A stretch of 64,000 nt of DNA from Alteribacillus sp. YIM 98480 (GTDB lineage: Bacteria; Bacillota; Bacilli; Bacillales; Marinococcaceae), in NCBI RefSeq assembly GCF_009765375.1, contig NZ_VTOK01000002.1, forward strand, positions 1-64,000, given 5' to 3'. A program made the translations under genes and the position numbers. The notes under the pieces were generated by a model, which saw only the letters and a list, made by a program, of their open reading frames with translations, was not told where the DNA came from and made no database searches. Shown piece by piece: positions 47,067-56,365 of the stretch. Position 1 is the stretch's first letter, and each line of letters starts with the position of its first letter.

Positions 47067-49181
47067 TTATTCATCTTCGTATTCTTTCCATTGAGAAGCC
47101 ATTTCAAAAAATGCGAGCTGACTTTCCAGCGGTTTTTCTTCTGCATGACGCAAAACATATTCATAAATGCCTGTTTTATCTTGCACGCGTGCTTTGATAT
47201 TGTCACTCAACGTTAGCTTCAATACATTTCGCAAACGTTCCTTTAATGTATAATCTAAGATAGGAAACATAATTTCAATACGTTTGTCCATGTTACGGGT
47301 CATCCAATCAGCAGAAGATAAAAATAGTTTATCTTCACCATTGTGATGAAAATAAAAAATACGAGTATGTTCTAGAAAACGTCCAACGATGCTTCGCACG
47401 TGTATGTTTTCACTTATCCCTTTAATACCTGGACGAAGACAACAAATACCTCTAACAATCAGGTCAATAGAAACACCAGCAATAGAAGCTTCATACAATT
47501 TTAAGATAAGTGGTTTATCGGTTAATGAGTTCATTTTTACAATAATTTTTCCATTTCCATGTTTTTGGTGAAGGGCAATTTCTTCATCAATATACTGTAA
47601 TAAATGTTCACGTATTTCTCCAGGTGATGTGCTGATTTGATTCCAAATAGGTTTCTTACTATATCCACTAAGATAATTAAAAAAATTAGTAGCATCTTCA
47701 CCAAACTCTTGTTTGCTGGTAAATAACCCCATATCGGTGTAAAGTTTTGCCGTTGAATCATTATAATTTCCAGTACCAAGATGGACGAATCGTTTAATTG
47801 TTCCATTTTGCTTTTTGACAATCAGGGTAATTTTACTATGCGTTTTTAAACCCGTTATGCCATAAATAACATGAACGCCTGATTTTTCTAGTTTTTTGGC
47901 CCATTGAATATTGTTTTCTTCATCGAAACGTGCCTTTAGTTCTACCAATACAGTAACTTGTTTTCCGTTGCCAGCCGCTTTCTCAAGAGCTTTTATGATA
48001 GGGGAGTCTCCGCTTACACGATATAATGTTTGTTTAATAGCTAATACCTCTGGATCTCTAGCTGCTTTGCTAATAAATTCAATCACTGGTTGAAATGATT
48101 CGTATGGATGATGAAGTAATATATCTCTTCTTGAAATAGTTGAAAAGATGTCTTCTTCCCCCATTAAATCTTGAGGCGGCTGAGGGATAATTGATTCATG
48201 GACGAGATGATCATATTCACCTGCCAGCCTGTTCCGTAATGGCAGCAAAAACGTGAGATCTAAAGGTCCTCTAAAGTGATATACATCCTTTTCATGTATT
48301 TCTAATTCAAATGTGAGATACTCGAGCATTTCTGAATCCATCAACCCCTCTTGATACTCAAGGCGAACAGCAGCCCCCCATTTTCTCTTTTTAAGTTCTT
48401 TTTCGATTTCGCTGAGTAAATCACGCGCCCCTTCTTCATGAATGGTTAAATCTGCATTTCTAGTAATACGAAAAGGAGATACCGACATTACTTCATATCC
48501 TTCAAAGAGTTCGCCGATAAATTCACTTATCACTTGTTCAAGCATGATGAAACTCGTGTTGGATCTAGAAGACTCTGGGAGCTCCACGGCGCGGTTTAAA
48601 ACAGAAGGGACTTGTACGATTGCTAAACTTCTTTTTGATTGTGTTTCTTTTTTTTGTAGAAAAACAGCAAGATTTATCGATTTATTTAGCAGCATCGGAA
48701 ACGGCCGGTAGGCATCTACAGCCATTGGAGTTAACACAGGGAATACATATTCTTTAAAGTAAAATTTTAAATAACGCATCTGCTCGTCATTCAATTCTTT
48801 TATTGTTAAAAAAGAAATACGTTCACGTGAGAGAAGAGGAAGCAATGTTTCTACATAATAATTGTCCTGTAAACGCACTAATGCACGGTTTTTCTCTGTA
48901 ATCGCACTTAATTGCTGTTTGGGAGTTAATCCAGCTTTATTTTCCGGTTTGTTAAAACCTGCTTTAACTTGATCCTTTAAACCTGCAACCCTAACCATGA
49001 AAAATTCATCAAGGTTCGCACTGAAGATCCCTAGAAATTTTAATCGTTCGAGGAGCGGGTTTCTTTCATCTAAGGCTTCTTCGAGCACTCTTTCATTGAA
49101 AGCAAGCCAGCTTAGTTCTCGGTTATTATAATAAGCTGCATTATTTAAATTAGGTAATTTGGTGCTAAATTTCGTAGACAT
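47067..49181 (-). CDS. ppk: Polyphosphate kinase (PPK1)
   Basis: A 704-residue enzyme that polymerises ATP gamma-phosphate into polyphosphate. It has an N-terminal helical domain (NRELSWLAFNERVLEEA), a head domain and two phospholipase-D-like catalytic domains, with VLVELKARFDEENNIQWAKKLE, the autophosphorylation histidine in GLKTHSKITLI, and HLGTGNYND. ATG 49181 lies nine bases after AAAGGTGA; a TTG three codons earlier is too close. It follows ppx in the same direction by 67 bases. Confidence 0.96.
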   Translation of the reverse strand: MSTKFSTKLPNLNNAAYYNNRELSWLAFNERVLEEALDERNPLLERLKFLGIFSANLDEFFMVRVAGLKDQVKAGFNKPENKAGLTPKQQLSAITEKNRALVRLQDNYYVETLLPLLSRERISFLTIKELNDEQMRYLKFYFKEYVFPVLTPMAVDAYRPFPMLLNKSINLAVFLQKKETQSKRSLAIVQVPSVLNRAVELPESSRSNTSFIMLEQVISEFIGELFEGYEVMSVSPFRITRNADLTIHEEGARDLLSEIEKELKKRKWGAAVRLEYQEGLMDSEMLEYLTFELEIHEKDVYHFRGPLDLTFLLPLRNRLAGEYDHLVHESIIPQPPQDLMGEEDIFSTISRRDILLHHPYESFQPVIEFISKAARDPEVLAIKQTLYRVSGDSPIIKALEKAAGNGKQVTVLVELKARFDEENNIQWAKKLEKSGVHVIYGITGLKTHSKITLIVKKQNGTIKRFVHLGTGNYNDSTAKLYTDMGLFTSKQEFGEDATNFFNYLSGYSKKPIWNQISTSPGEIREHLLQYIDEEIALHQKHGNGKIIVKMNSLTDKPLILKLYEASIAGVSIDLIVRGICCLRPGIKGISENIHVRSIVGRFLEHTRIFYFHHNGEDKLFLSSADWMTRNMDKRIEIMFPILDYTLKERLRNVLKLTLSDNIKARVQDKTGIYEYVLRHAEEKPLESQLAFFEMASQWKEYEDE

Positions 49182-49248
49182 TAATATCAATCACCTTTCT
49201 AATACAAAGCCCTTTTCTAAGTTGCAGTACTATATTACCATTTAAATA

Positions 49249-50814
49249 TTAATTTTTTGTAAATTTTGAGTGAGAAGTAAAATGAAGATGTACTGACCTT
49301 TTAATTGCTTTTTCAATGTGTTTTTTATATTTATTGCTTTTGACCTCTTCAAAATAACTATTTCTGTTTTTACGACAATAAATGTATAAATGAAGAGTTC
49401 TACCGATTTTTTTGGCAGTAAGATCTTGTACTACTTTTCGCTGTGTCCTGTTTAAAGAATAGGACAGTTTTAAAATACTTCCTAATAGTTCATATCGTTT
49501 ATATTCTTCTTTAGTGATTAAAGATTTAAACGGACGTATAAAGCGTTTATACCAGGATTTCGACTTAAATGAAGCAATACAAGCCATAGCGAGCCTCTCT
49601 GGATGAGATATCCCATCGATGGACCTGTTTGTTAAAACATAAAACGTATGCTGACTGCTCGCTTCATGGCTGATAAATTCACCTATATATAAGACTCTTG
49701 CACTTTGTTTTAATAAATAAATGTTTTTATCGTTTTTAAACATTGCAGGTAGATAAGGCTCCATTGCTCTGTAAAGCTTGTGGGCAATTTTACCAACCTC
49801 AAGGACATAATCTTCGTTGATTTCAAATTCACGGCTTAGTTGAAAAAAACTTTCTTCAGAAACGTCAGGAAAGTAATCTGTAGAATAATCTCTTAACATC
49901 TCCTCAAACAAAAGACCGTCCCTTAATCCTTTATTGCTCATTAAAAAATAATCAGCTGCTGTGTATTCAAGCAGCATAAAGATCACTCTGACAGCAGGAA
50001 TAATGACATCTGCTCTATCTTTGGATAAACCGTCTATATTTTCCCTTTCTTTAAGTGAAGAATTTTCTAAAAGCGCCATCGTCGTATTTATATCATTAGC
50101 GTCCATTTTATATTGATGCAAACCTGCTAGAGAATAATTAATCTGTGATTGATGGACTAGAGACATATTACGTGCGCTTCCGCCAATTCCAATAATCGGA
50201 AGGTTATGTGCATGTTTCAACCAAGCAAGGGTCGAAAATTGTTCCTTAATAAAATGTGTTAGTTTTTGCAGGTCATTTTTATCTGGTTCTTTTTTGGGGA
50301 AAAATTGTTTTTTTAATGTTAGAGCGCCGAACGGAAAACTGTGGGAGTGAACAAGTTTTTTGTTTTGAAATAATGTAATTTCTGTGCTTCCCCCGCCAAT
50401 ATCGATAGTAATACCATCGGAAAGAAAAGTAGAATTAACAACAGCAAGATATCCATAAAAAGCTTCTTCTTCTTCCGTCAGCACTCGTACTTGAAGAGAG
50501 GTTTCCTGCTTAATAAATGAAAGAACTGCTTCACGATTACTAGCATTTCGAATAGCAGCTGTTGCTACTGCTTTTATATTTTTAATGTTATGAAAATGGA
50601 TGACTTCCTCTATTTGCTGCAGAGATCTTTTTAAAATAGTGAATCCTTCATTCGTTAATCTGTTTTCAAGATCAATGTGATTACTTAATCGTGCTGTTTT
50701 TTTGAGATTATGTATTTCTTTGGATCTTCCTTTTTCATCCACGTCATGTATAACAAGCCGAATAGAGTTGGAACCTATATCAATCACTGCAATTTTTTCT
50801 TTACTTTGAGGCAT
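49249..50814 (-). CDS. ppx: Exopolyphosphatase (Ppx/GppA)
   Basis: A 521-residue member of the Ppx/GppA family, which removes phosphate from polyphosphate ends (and pppGpp in some relatives). It has the ASKHA phosphate loops AVIDIGSNSIRLVIHD and TIDIGGGSTEITLF, then a C-terminal HD-like helical domain. TAGGAGG precedes the ATG. Forms a polyphosphate unit with ppk. Confidence 0.94.
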   Translation of the reverse strand: MPQSKEKIAVIDIGSNSIRLVIHDVDEKGRSKEIHNLKKTARLSNHIDLENRLTNEGFTILKRSLQQIEEVIHFHNIKNIKAVATAAIRNASNREAVLSFIKQETSLQVRVLTEEEEAFYGYLAVVNSTFLSDGITIDIGGGSTEITLFQNKKLVHSHSFPFGALTLKKQFFPKKEPDKNDLQKLTHFIKEQFSTLAWLKHAHNLPIIGIGGSARNMSLVHQSQINYSLAGLHQYKMDANDINTTMALLENSSLKERENIDGLSKDRADVIIPAVRVIFMLLEYTAADYFLMSNKGLRDGLLFEEMLRDYSTDYFPDVSEESFFQLSREFEINEDYVLEVGKIAHKLYRAMEPYLPAMFKNDKNIYLLKQSARVLYIGEFISHEASSQHTFYVLTNRSIDGISHPERLAMACIASFKSKSWYKRFIRPFKSLITKEEYKRYELLGSILKLSYSLNRTQRKVVQDLTAKKIGRTLHLYIYCRKNRNSYFEEVKSNKYKKHIEKAIKRSVHLHFTSHSKFTKN

Positions 50815-50852
50815 GCTATTTCCTCCTAGTATAAATATATTTCTTCCTCATT

Positions 50853-50881
50853 ATCTTATATGCTGATTCTTAAAAGAACAA
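50853..50881 (-). promoter_or_regulatory. Candidate sigma-A promoter of ppx-ppk
   Basis: Read on the minus strand: TTGTTC, 17 bases, TAAGAT, about 40 bases before the ppx start. It is back to back with the zinc operon promoter. Confidence 0.45.
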
Positions 50882-50901
50882 GAAAAGGATATGCTCTATG
50901 A

Positions 50902-50962
50902 TTTACAACAAAATGGAGATCCTGTATACTCAAAAAAGTATAAATCGTAATGATTCTTATCA
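50902..50962 (+). promoter_or_regulatory. Promoter and Zur-like box of the zinc operon
   Basis: TTTACA (50902-50907), 17 bases, TATACT (50925-50930) is a good sigma-A promoter. TAAATCGTAATGATTCTTATCA (50941-50962) covers the transcription start. Its left half equals the B. subtilis Zur box half TAAATCGTAAT and the right half is degenerate. With a zur gene at the end of the operon, zinc-dependent autoregulation is likely. Confidence 0.7.
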
Positions 50963-50988
50963 GTTTCCGATTTTAATGAGGTGAGCTT

Positions 50989-51762
50989 ATGTATAAACAT
51001 ACGGAAGAAAGCTTAGCTGTTCAAATAAAAAATGTGACATTTCAGTATGGAAATCAGCCAGTACTGGAAAATATTGACCTTTCTATAAAAAAGGGGTCGT
51101 TTTTAGGATTAGTAGGACCGAATGGCTCAGGGAAATCTACATTAATAAAAATCTTGCTTGGTTTAAAAAAACCTATAGAAGGTGAAGTGAGTCTATTTAA
51201 TACACCGCTTCAAAAATTTAAAAAATGGGAGAAAATAGGATATGTTTCCCAAAAAGCAAATAGTTTTAACACCGGTTTTCCAGTTACAGTGTATGAAGTT
51301 GTTTCAATGGGTCTTTATGGGAAAGTTGGCTTATTAAGATTCTTAAATCGCAAGCATAAACAACAAATTTATGAAGCACTGCAAAGGGTTGGAATGAGTG
51401 ATTTTAAAGATCGAAACATTGGAGAGTTATCAGGAGGTCAGCAGCAGCGAGTTTTTATCGCCCGAGCACTTGTTAGCAATCCTGAAATCTTGATTTTGGA
51501 TGAACCGACAGTAGGTGTGGATTCAACTTCCGTACAGCATTTTTATAAGCTGCTGGCACAGTTGAATCAACAAAAAAACATAACGCTTATTCTTGTCACC
51601 CATGATATAGGAGTTATGACAAGCTATGTATCAGATGTTGCATGTTTAAATAAAACACTTCATTTTCATGGTTCTTCAAAAGATTTCGAAGAAAGTGATT
51701 TATCATCTTTATACGGTCATGACGTACAAGTTATTACTCATGATCATGGGGGGGCACATTAA
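50989..51762 (+). CDS. znuC: Zinc ABC transporter ATP-binding protein
   Basis: A 257-residue ABC ATPase: Walker A GLVGPNGSGKST, signature ELSGGQQQRV, Walker B ILILDEP, switch histidine in LVTHD. The C-terminus is His-rich (GHDVQVITHDHGGAH), as in metal importers. ATG at 50989 after GAGGTG. First gene of znuC-permease-permease-zur; substrate zinc is inferred from the Zur box and the zur gene. Confidence 0.9.
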   Translation: MYKHTEESLAVQIKNVTFQYGNQPVLENIDLSIKKGSFLGLVGPNGSGKSTLIKILLGLKKPIEGEVSLFNTPLQKFKKWEKIGYVSQKANSFNTGFPVTVYEVVSMGLYGKVGLLRFLNRKHKQQIYEALQRVGMSDFKDRNIGELSGGQQQRVFIARALVSNPEILILDEPTVGVDSTSVQHFYKLLAQLNQQKNITLILVTHDIGVMTSYVSDVACLNKTLHFHGSSKDFEESDLSSLYGHDVQVITHDHGGAH

Positions 51763-51763
51763 A

Positions 51764-52633
51764 ATGCTGGATTCCTTTTTTAAATATGAATTTCTTCAAA
51801 ATGCATTTTTTGTGGGCCTAATGATTGGATTTTTAGCACCTGTTTTAGGCGTATTTATTGTAGTTAGAAAACTAGCCTTAATAACTGATGCATTATCTCA
51901 TATTACGTTAACAGGTATTGCTTTTCATTTGCTGATTGCTCAAAGTATCGTTTGGCTGCAGCCTGTCAATCCATTATATATGGGAATGTGTTTTTCAGTG
52001 GCAGGTTCCTTGTTTATGGAAAAGCTTCGACACATATACACAGCTTATCAGGAATTAGCTGTTCCTATCATATTATCTTCTGGAATAGGTCTTGGTGTTG
52101 TATTTATTTCTTTAGCAGATGGCTTCAATAACGATCTTTTTAATTATTTATTTGGCAGTGTGATTGCGGTGACACGAAATGATTTATGGACCATTGCTTT
52201 TGTAGCAGTTGCTATTACTGGATTATTATTGTTTTTATATAAAGAATTACTTTTTTTATCATTTGATGAAGAGCAGGCGAAAGTCAGCGGTATTCCAGGA
52301 AAGTGGATAAATTCTCTCTTTATTATAATGACAGCATTAGTGATTGCTTCATCCATGAGGATTGTTGGCATTCTGCTTGTTTCTTCTTTAATGATACTTC
52401 CTGTCGCAGCCGCTATTCAATTAGCTAAAAGTTTTAAGCAAATGTTTTTATATGCAGTCCTAATTGGAGAAACATCAGTCATAACAGGGCTGGTATCTGC
52501 TTTCTATTTAAATCTGGCTCCTGGCGGAATGATTGTTATTATCGCTCTAACCATTTTGTTAGTTGTATTATTTGGCAGAAAATTAGCAGGACTGCCGCTA
52601 CAGACATTTAGAAAAAAAGTTCAGAGTGTGTAG
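51764..52633 (+). CDS. znuB: Metal ABC transporter permease, first copy
   Basis: A 289-residue ABC-3 family permease with about eight membrane helices. The conserved segments are LITDALSHITLTGIAF, AVPIILSSGIGLG and KVSGIPGKWINSLF. ATG 51764, one base after the znuC stop, is preceded by GGGGGG. A longer open frame overlapping znuC is not used. It is clearly paralogous to the next gene. Confidence 0.9.
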   Translation: MLDSFFKYEFLQNAFFVGLMIGFLAPVLGVFIVVRKLALITDALSHITLTGIAFHLLIAQSIVWLQPVNPLYMGMCFSVAGSLFMEKLRHIYTAYQELAVPIILSSGIGLGVVFISLADGFNNDLFNYLFGSVIAVTRNDLWTIAFVAVAITGLLLFLYKELLFLSFDEEQAKVSGIPGKWINSLFIIMTALVIASSMRIVGILLVSSLMILPVAAAIQLAKSFKQMFLYAVLIGETSVITGLVSAFYLNLAPGGMIVIIALTILLVVLFGRKLAGLPLQTFRKKVQSV

Positions 52634-52696
52634 TTTGTGTAATTAGGTGTGTATCTTGTAAAATATATTGTAACTATAAAAAATGAGATGATAGAA

Positions 52697-53530
52697 ATGG
52701 AATTGTCATTTATTGAACGTGGAATTGTTGCAGCAGTGCTTATAGGCTTGATTGCGCCGATGATAGGATCAATATTAGCTGTACGCCGTGCTTCTATCAT
52801 TTCTGATTCGCTTTCACATGTGACGTTGACCGGTATCTCGGCAGGAGTCTTACTTGGACAAACCATGAACTTTATCGAGATAAATCCACTTTACACTGGA
52901 TTTGCTTTTTCCCTTATAGGTTCTTTAATCATAGAAAAATTAAGGCAAACGTATTATCATTTTCAAGAACTTGCAGCTCCAATCATTTTGTCTGCAGGGA
53001 TTGGGATAAGTGCTGTAATTATGAGTGCATCACGTGCTGGTTACAGTGATTGGTATGACTATTTGTTTGGCAGCATTGTTTCAGTAACTGGTGAAGATTT
53101 AGTCTTTATTATATCAACTGCTATAGCAGTAATAATCATTTTTCTTTTGCTTTATAAAGAATTTATTTCCGTGTCATTTGATCAAGAATATGCTAAAGTT
53201 TCAGGAATCTCCATAAAATGGATTAACTTTCTATTTTCTCTGCTTGTTGCCTTAGTTATTTCAATGTCAATGAAAGTCGTTGGCGTATTGCTGGTTGGAG
53301 CACTTGTATCACTCCCAGTTGCGGCAGCTTTACAAGTTGCAAAAAGTTTTAAACAATTACTTTTATGGGGAATAATTTTAGGAGAAACAGCAGTTTTAGC
53401 AGGTGTATATTTTTCATATCATTTTGATATTGCAACTGGAGGAATGATTGTTGTCACTTCTTCATTTTTATTACTTATTATTATAATACAGAAAAATTTC
53501 CGGTATGCGTTTGACGGGAGGAAGAGATGA
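52697..53530 (+). CDS. Metal ABC transporter permease, second copy
   Basis: A 277-residue ABC-3 permease sharing block after block with the preceding gene (IISDSLSHVTLTGISA, AAPIILSAGIGIS, YAKVSGISIKWINFLF). ATG 52697 follows GAGATGAT; earlier in-frame ATGs are possible. Two permeases with one ATPase suggest a heterodimeric channel. It overlaps zur by four bases (ATGA). Confidence 0.88.
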   Translation: MELSFIERGIVAAVLIGLIAPMIGSILAVRRASIISDSLSHVTLTGISAGVLLGQTMNFIEINPLYTGFAFSLIGSLIIEKLRQTYYHFQELAAPIILSAGIGISAVIMSASRAGYSDWYDYLFGSIVSVTGEDLVFIISTAIAVIIIFLLLYKEFISVSFDQEYAKVSGISIKWINFLFSLLVALVISMSMKVVGVLLVGALVSLPVAAALQVAKSFKQLLLWGIILGETAVLAGVYFSYHFDIATGGMIVVTSSFLLLIIIIQKNFRYAFDGRKR

Positions 53531-53961
53531 TGAACGTACAACAAGCGTTAAATAAATTAAAAAAAGAAGGATTTAAATTTACAGGGAAGAGAGAAAATCT
53601 GCTTCATCTTTTTGCGGAAGAGAAGCGTTACTTATCGGCTAAAGACGTATTAACATTCATGCAAAAACTGTATCCCGGTGTTAGTTTTGACACTGTATAT
53701 CGAAATTTGGCCTTATTTGAAGAAATGGGAATACTGGAAATGACTGAACTTGAAGGAGAAAAACGTTTTAGATTCAGCTGCTCGACGACAAAGCATCATC
53801 ATCATTTAATATGTTTAGAATGTGGAAAAACAAAACAAATCCATTCTTGTCCGATGGATTGGATCGAAGAAAGTGTAGAAGGCGAATTTGAAGTGACCGG
53901 TCATAAATTTGAAATTTACGGTTATTGTACTGAATGTCAAACGCTTACTGTGCAAAATTAA
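53527..53961 (+). CDS. zur: Zinc uptake regulator Zur (Fur family)
   Basis: A 144-residue Fur-family repressor: winged helix (FKFTGKRENLLHLFAEEKRYLSAKDVL ... SFDTVYRNLALFEEMGIL), metal region KHHHHLICLECGK, and structural zinc cysteines C-x2-C in LECG and YCTEC. It is assigned as Zur rather than Fur or PerR from its place at the end of a zinc-transporter operon with a Zur-like box. In B. subtilis zur (yqfV) lies in the same region. Confidence 0.85.
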   Translation: MMNVQQALNKLKKEGFKFTGKRENLLHLFAEEKRYLSAKDVLTFMQKLYPGVSFDTVYRNLALFEEMGILEMTELEGEKRFRFSCSTTKHHHHLICLECGKTKQIHSCPMDWIEESVEGEFEVTGHKFEIYGYCTECQTLTVQN

Positions 53962-54080
53962 TATCAATGGAACTGTTGTTTGAAATTGGCAGTTTGAAAG
54001 GATAGCCCCGTGGGATAATAAGAATGCTCTTTTTTCTATGGTTTTTAAGAAGCTTTAAAAGAGCAGGGAGGGGCAGCAGC

Positions 54081-54503
54081 ATGGACGAAATGGATAAGCA
54101 AAATAATGAGTTGGAAAATGAGGCGAATCTTCTTGCAAACGAAGGAGAATATCCAGAAGATAATCTCGCGGATACAGATTATAATATGGAAACAGCTTCA
54201 GAAGTAGCAGCTCCTGGAATTGGTAATCGTTCGAATTTAGCAGAACCTGAACGAGAAGAAGAAGAGCAGGATGCGACAATGGAAGCAAATGTCAATGATG
54301 AATCCATGGGAAAAGGACTTGGTATAACAGCGTTGATTTTAAGCATCTGTTCTTTATTCTTCTTACCCGTGATAACTGGCGGGGCAGGAATAGTACTCGG
54401 TATCTTTGCAGCACGAAAAGGAGCCAATGCTTTAGGATACTGGTCTATTGGTTTAGGTGCTTTTTCGATTGCTATGACCGTAATTTTTGCACCATTTTTC
54501 TAG
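54081..54503 (+). CDS. yqfX: YqfX-like membrane protein (DUF4190 type)
   Basis: A 140-residue protein. An acidic, disordered N-terminal half (EEEEQDATMEANVNDE) is followed by two membrane helices joined by GAGIVLGIFAARKGANALGYW, typical of DUF4190-like proteins. ATG 54081 follows GGGAGGGG; the open frame upstream lacks a site. It has the YqfX position before ispG. The function is unknown. Confidence 0.7.
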   Translation: MDEMDKQNNELENEANLLANEGEYPEDNLADTDYNMETASEVAAPGIGNRSNLAEPEREEEEQDATMEANVNDESMGKGLGITALILSICSLFFLPVITGGAGIVLGIFAARKGANALGYWSIGLGAFSIAMTVIFAPFF

Positions 54504-54546
54504 ATACAAAGTAACTTTTTCCAATTATATTAGCAAAATGGAAAAG

Positions 54547-54586
54547 AAAAGAGCTGTTCCGATTTATCTCGGAACAGCTCTTTTAA
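54547..54586. terminator. Bidirectional terminator between yqfX and ispG
   Basis: AAAAGAGCTGTTCCGA pairs with TCGGAACAGCTCTTTT around a short loop, with A/T runs outside. Between it and ispG lies CTTGCGCTTTTCTTATTAGG (54667-54686), a fragment resembling the right end of the intergenic repeat. Confidence 0.85.
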
Positions 54587-54682
54587 ATAAATCGTTGAAC
54601 ACGACATTGGTGAGCTTAGCAGAAGTTCCTTTACCTTCTTAATTAGTGGAAATTTCTACTTTCAGGTCTTGCGCTTTTCTTA

Positions 54683-55783
54683 TTAGGTCGTAGCTGTTTC
54701 TTCCTTTTTATAATGTTCTTCCGCTATTTTATCGACTTCTTTTTTTAATTCCTCTACCATGGTTTCTTCTGGAACCTTGCGTATAATTTCTCCATGACGG
54801 AATAAGAGACCTTCTCCTCGAGCACCGGCAATGCCAATGTCAGCCTCTCTTGCTTCTCCTGGACCGTTTACAGCACAGCCAAGCACCGCCACTTTAATTG
54901 GTGCTTTAATAGTGGAAATGTAATCTTCCACTTCATTTGCAATGCTGATAAGGTCAATTTCAATGCGTCCGCAGGTTGGACAAGAAATCAGCGTTGCTGC
55001 ATTAGAAGCCAGCCCGAATGTTTTTAGTAGTTCTCTGCCAACTTTTACTTCTTCAACCGGATCCGCACTTAAGGAAATACGTAATGTGTTTCCAATGCCT
55101 TTACTTAAAATAGCGCCAAGTCCTGCCGAACTTTTCACCGTTCCAGCAAATTGTGTTCCAGATTCGGTAATCCCTAAATGAAGAGGATAAGAAAATGCTT
55201 TGGCTGCTTTTTCGTATGCTTCAATAGCGAGGTTTACATCAGAGGCTTTCATTGAAACAATAATGTCATAAAAATCCAAATCCTCCAGGATTTTAATATG
55301 ATGCAGAGCACTTTCCACCATACCATCCGCGGTTGGATAACCATATTTGTCTAAAATTCGCTTTTCAAGTGAGCCGGCATTGACACCAATTCGAATGGGT
55401 ATATTTTTCTCTTTTGCCGCTTTCACAACGGCTTCTACTTTTTCTCGTTTCCCAATGTTACCAGGATTAATTCGAATTTTGTCTGCTCCGCCTTCGATAG
55501 CTTTAAGAGCGAGCCGGTAATCAAAATGTATATCAACCACAAGCGGAATGCTTATCCTTTTTTTAATTTCAGGAATTGCCTCCGCGGCTTTCATATCGGG
55601 ACACGCGACACGAACGATTTGGCACCCGGCTTCTTCTAAACGTTTTATTTCAGTGACTGTTTTTTCTACATCATGGGTTTTTGTAGTGGTCATACTTTGA
55701 ACGACCACTTCGTCATTTCCGCCAATAACCAGATTTCCTACTTTTACAGGTCTGGTTTCTGTACGGTGAGTGATATGGCTCAT
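54683..55783 (-). CDS. ispG: 4-hydroxy-3-methylbut-2-en-1-yl diphosphate synthase
   Basis: A 366-residue 4Fe-4S enzyme (GcpE) forming HMBPP in the MEP pathway, the substrate of IspH. It has the TIM barrel ([39 protein letters not shown]) and the cluster domain ([29 protein letters not shown]). AAAGGGGCG lies before the ATG. Confidence 0.96.
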   Translation of the reverse strand: MSHITHRTETRPVKVGNLVIGGNDEVVVQSMTTTKTHDVEKTVTEIKRLEEAGCQIVRVACPDMKAAEAIPEIKKRISIPLVVDIHFDYRLALKAIEGGADKIRINPGNIGKREKVEAVVKAAKEKNIPIRIGVNAGSLEKRILDKYGYPTADGMVESALHHIKILEDLDFYDIIVSMKASDVNLAIEAYEKAAKAFSYPLHLGITESGTQFAGTVKSSAGLGAILSKGIGNTLRISLSADPVEEVKVGRELLKTFGLASNAATLISCPTCGRIEIDLISIANEVEDYISTIKAPIKVAVLGCAVNGPGEAREADIGIAGARGEGLLFRHGEIIRKVPEETMVEELKKEVDKIAEEHYKKEETATT

Positions 55784-55914
55784 GTATCCATTCGCCCCTT
55801 TGTGGTATTAGTGTGATATTTTTGGTGGCATTTATGGTAATTTAAAATGATCACGTCGTTATTGTATCAGCGTTTTGAATGATTTGGCAAGCAGAGCTTT
55901 TCCTTGCAGCACCA

Positions 55915-56253
55915 CTATGAATTCGATTCATAAATTGGAAAGAAATATGACTTGTCCACTTGAATGCTATCCGGAGACAAACCATCATTTAATTTCTCAA
56001 AGTCGCTGCTGATTTGTTCGATTGAAGCTGGAACGGGGCCGTCATGCAGCTTTTCAACAACAGATAATACGGTTTGGCCAGGTTCAACTGTAACTTCTAT
56101 TTTATTTTGGTCGTCTATGGTATCAGAGGAAGGGAGGGACGCTTGTCTACTGTCTGATTCAATAGGTGATGTAAACAATGTGCCTTCAGTTATATCATAA
56201 TATATGGAAGTGCAAACTAGTAAAAAAAGAAGAAAAAATAACAGTTTTTTCAT
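55915..56253 (-). CDS. yqfZ: YqfZ-like exported protein with LysM-like end
   Basis: A 112-residue protein with an N-terminal hydrophobic segment (residues 3-20), a Ser/Asp-rich linker, and a C-terminal region (VTVEPGQTVLSVVEKL ... FFPIYE) resembling a LysM fold. ATG 56253 is ten bases after GGAGG. It has the YqfZ position after ispG; the B. subtilis protein is sporulation-linked. The role here is inferred from position. Confidence 0.65.
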   Translation of the reverse strand: MKKLLFFLLFLLVCTSIYYDITEGTLFTSPIESDSRQASLPSSDTIDDQNKIEVTVEPGQTVLSVVEKLHDGPVPASIEQISSDFEKLNDGLSPDSIQVDKSYFFPIYESNS

Positions 56254-56365
56254 TTTCCTTAATCCTCCGTTACATTCATACAAGTTATAATGTATACGTA
56301 TGATTAATATAGTGTTTTATGCTTTAAAGTTGGACAAGTTGAAAAAAAGGAGAGTTGGATTATAA

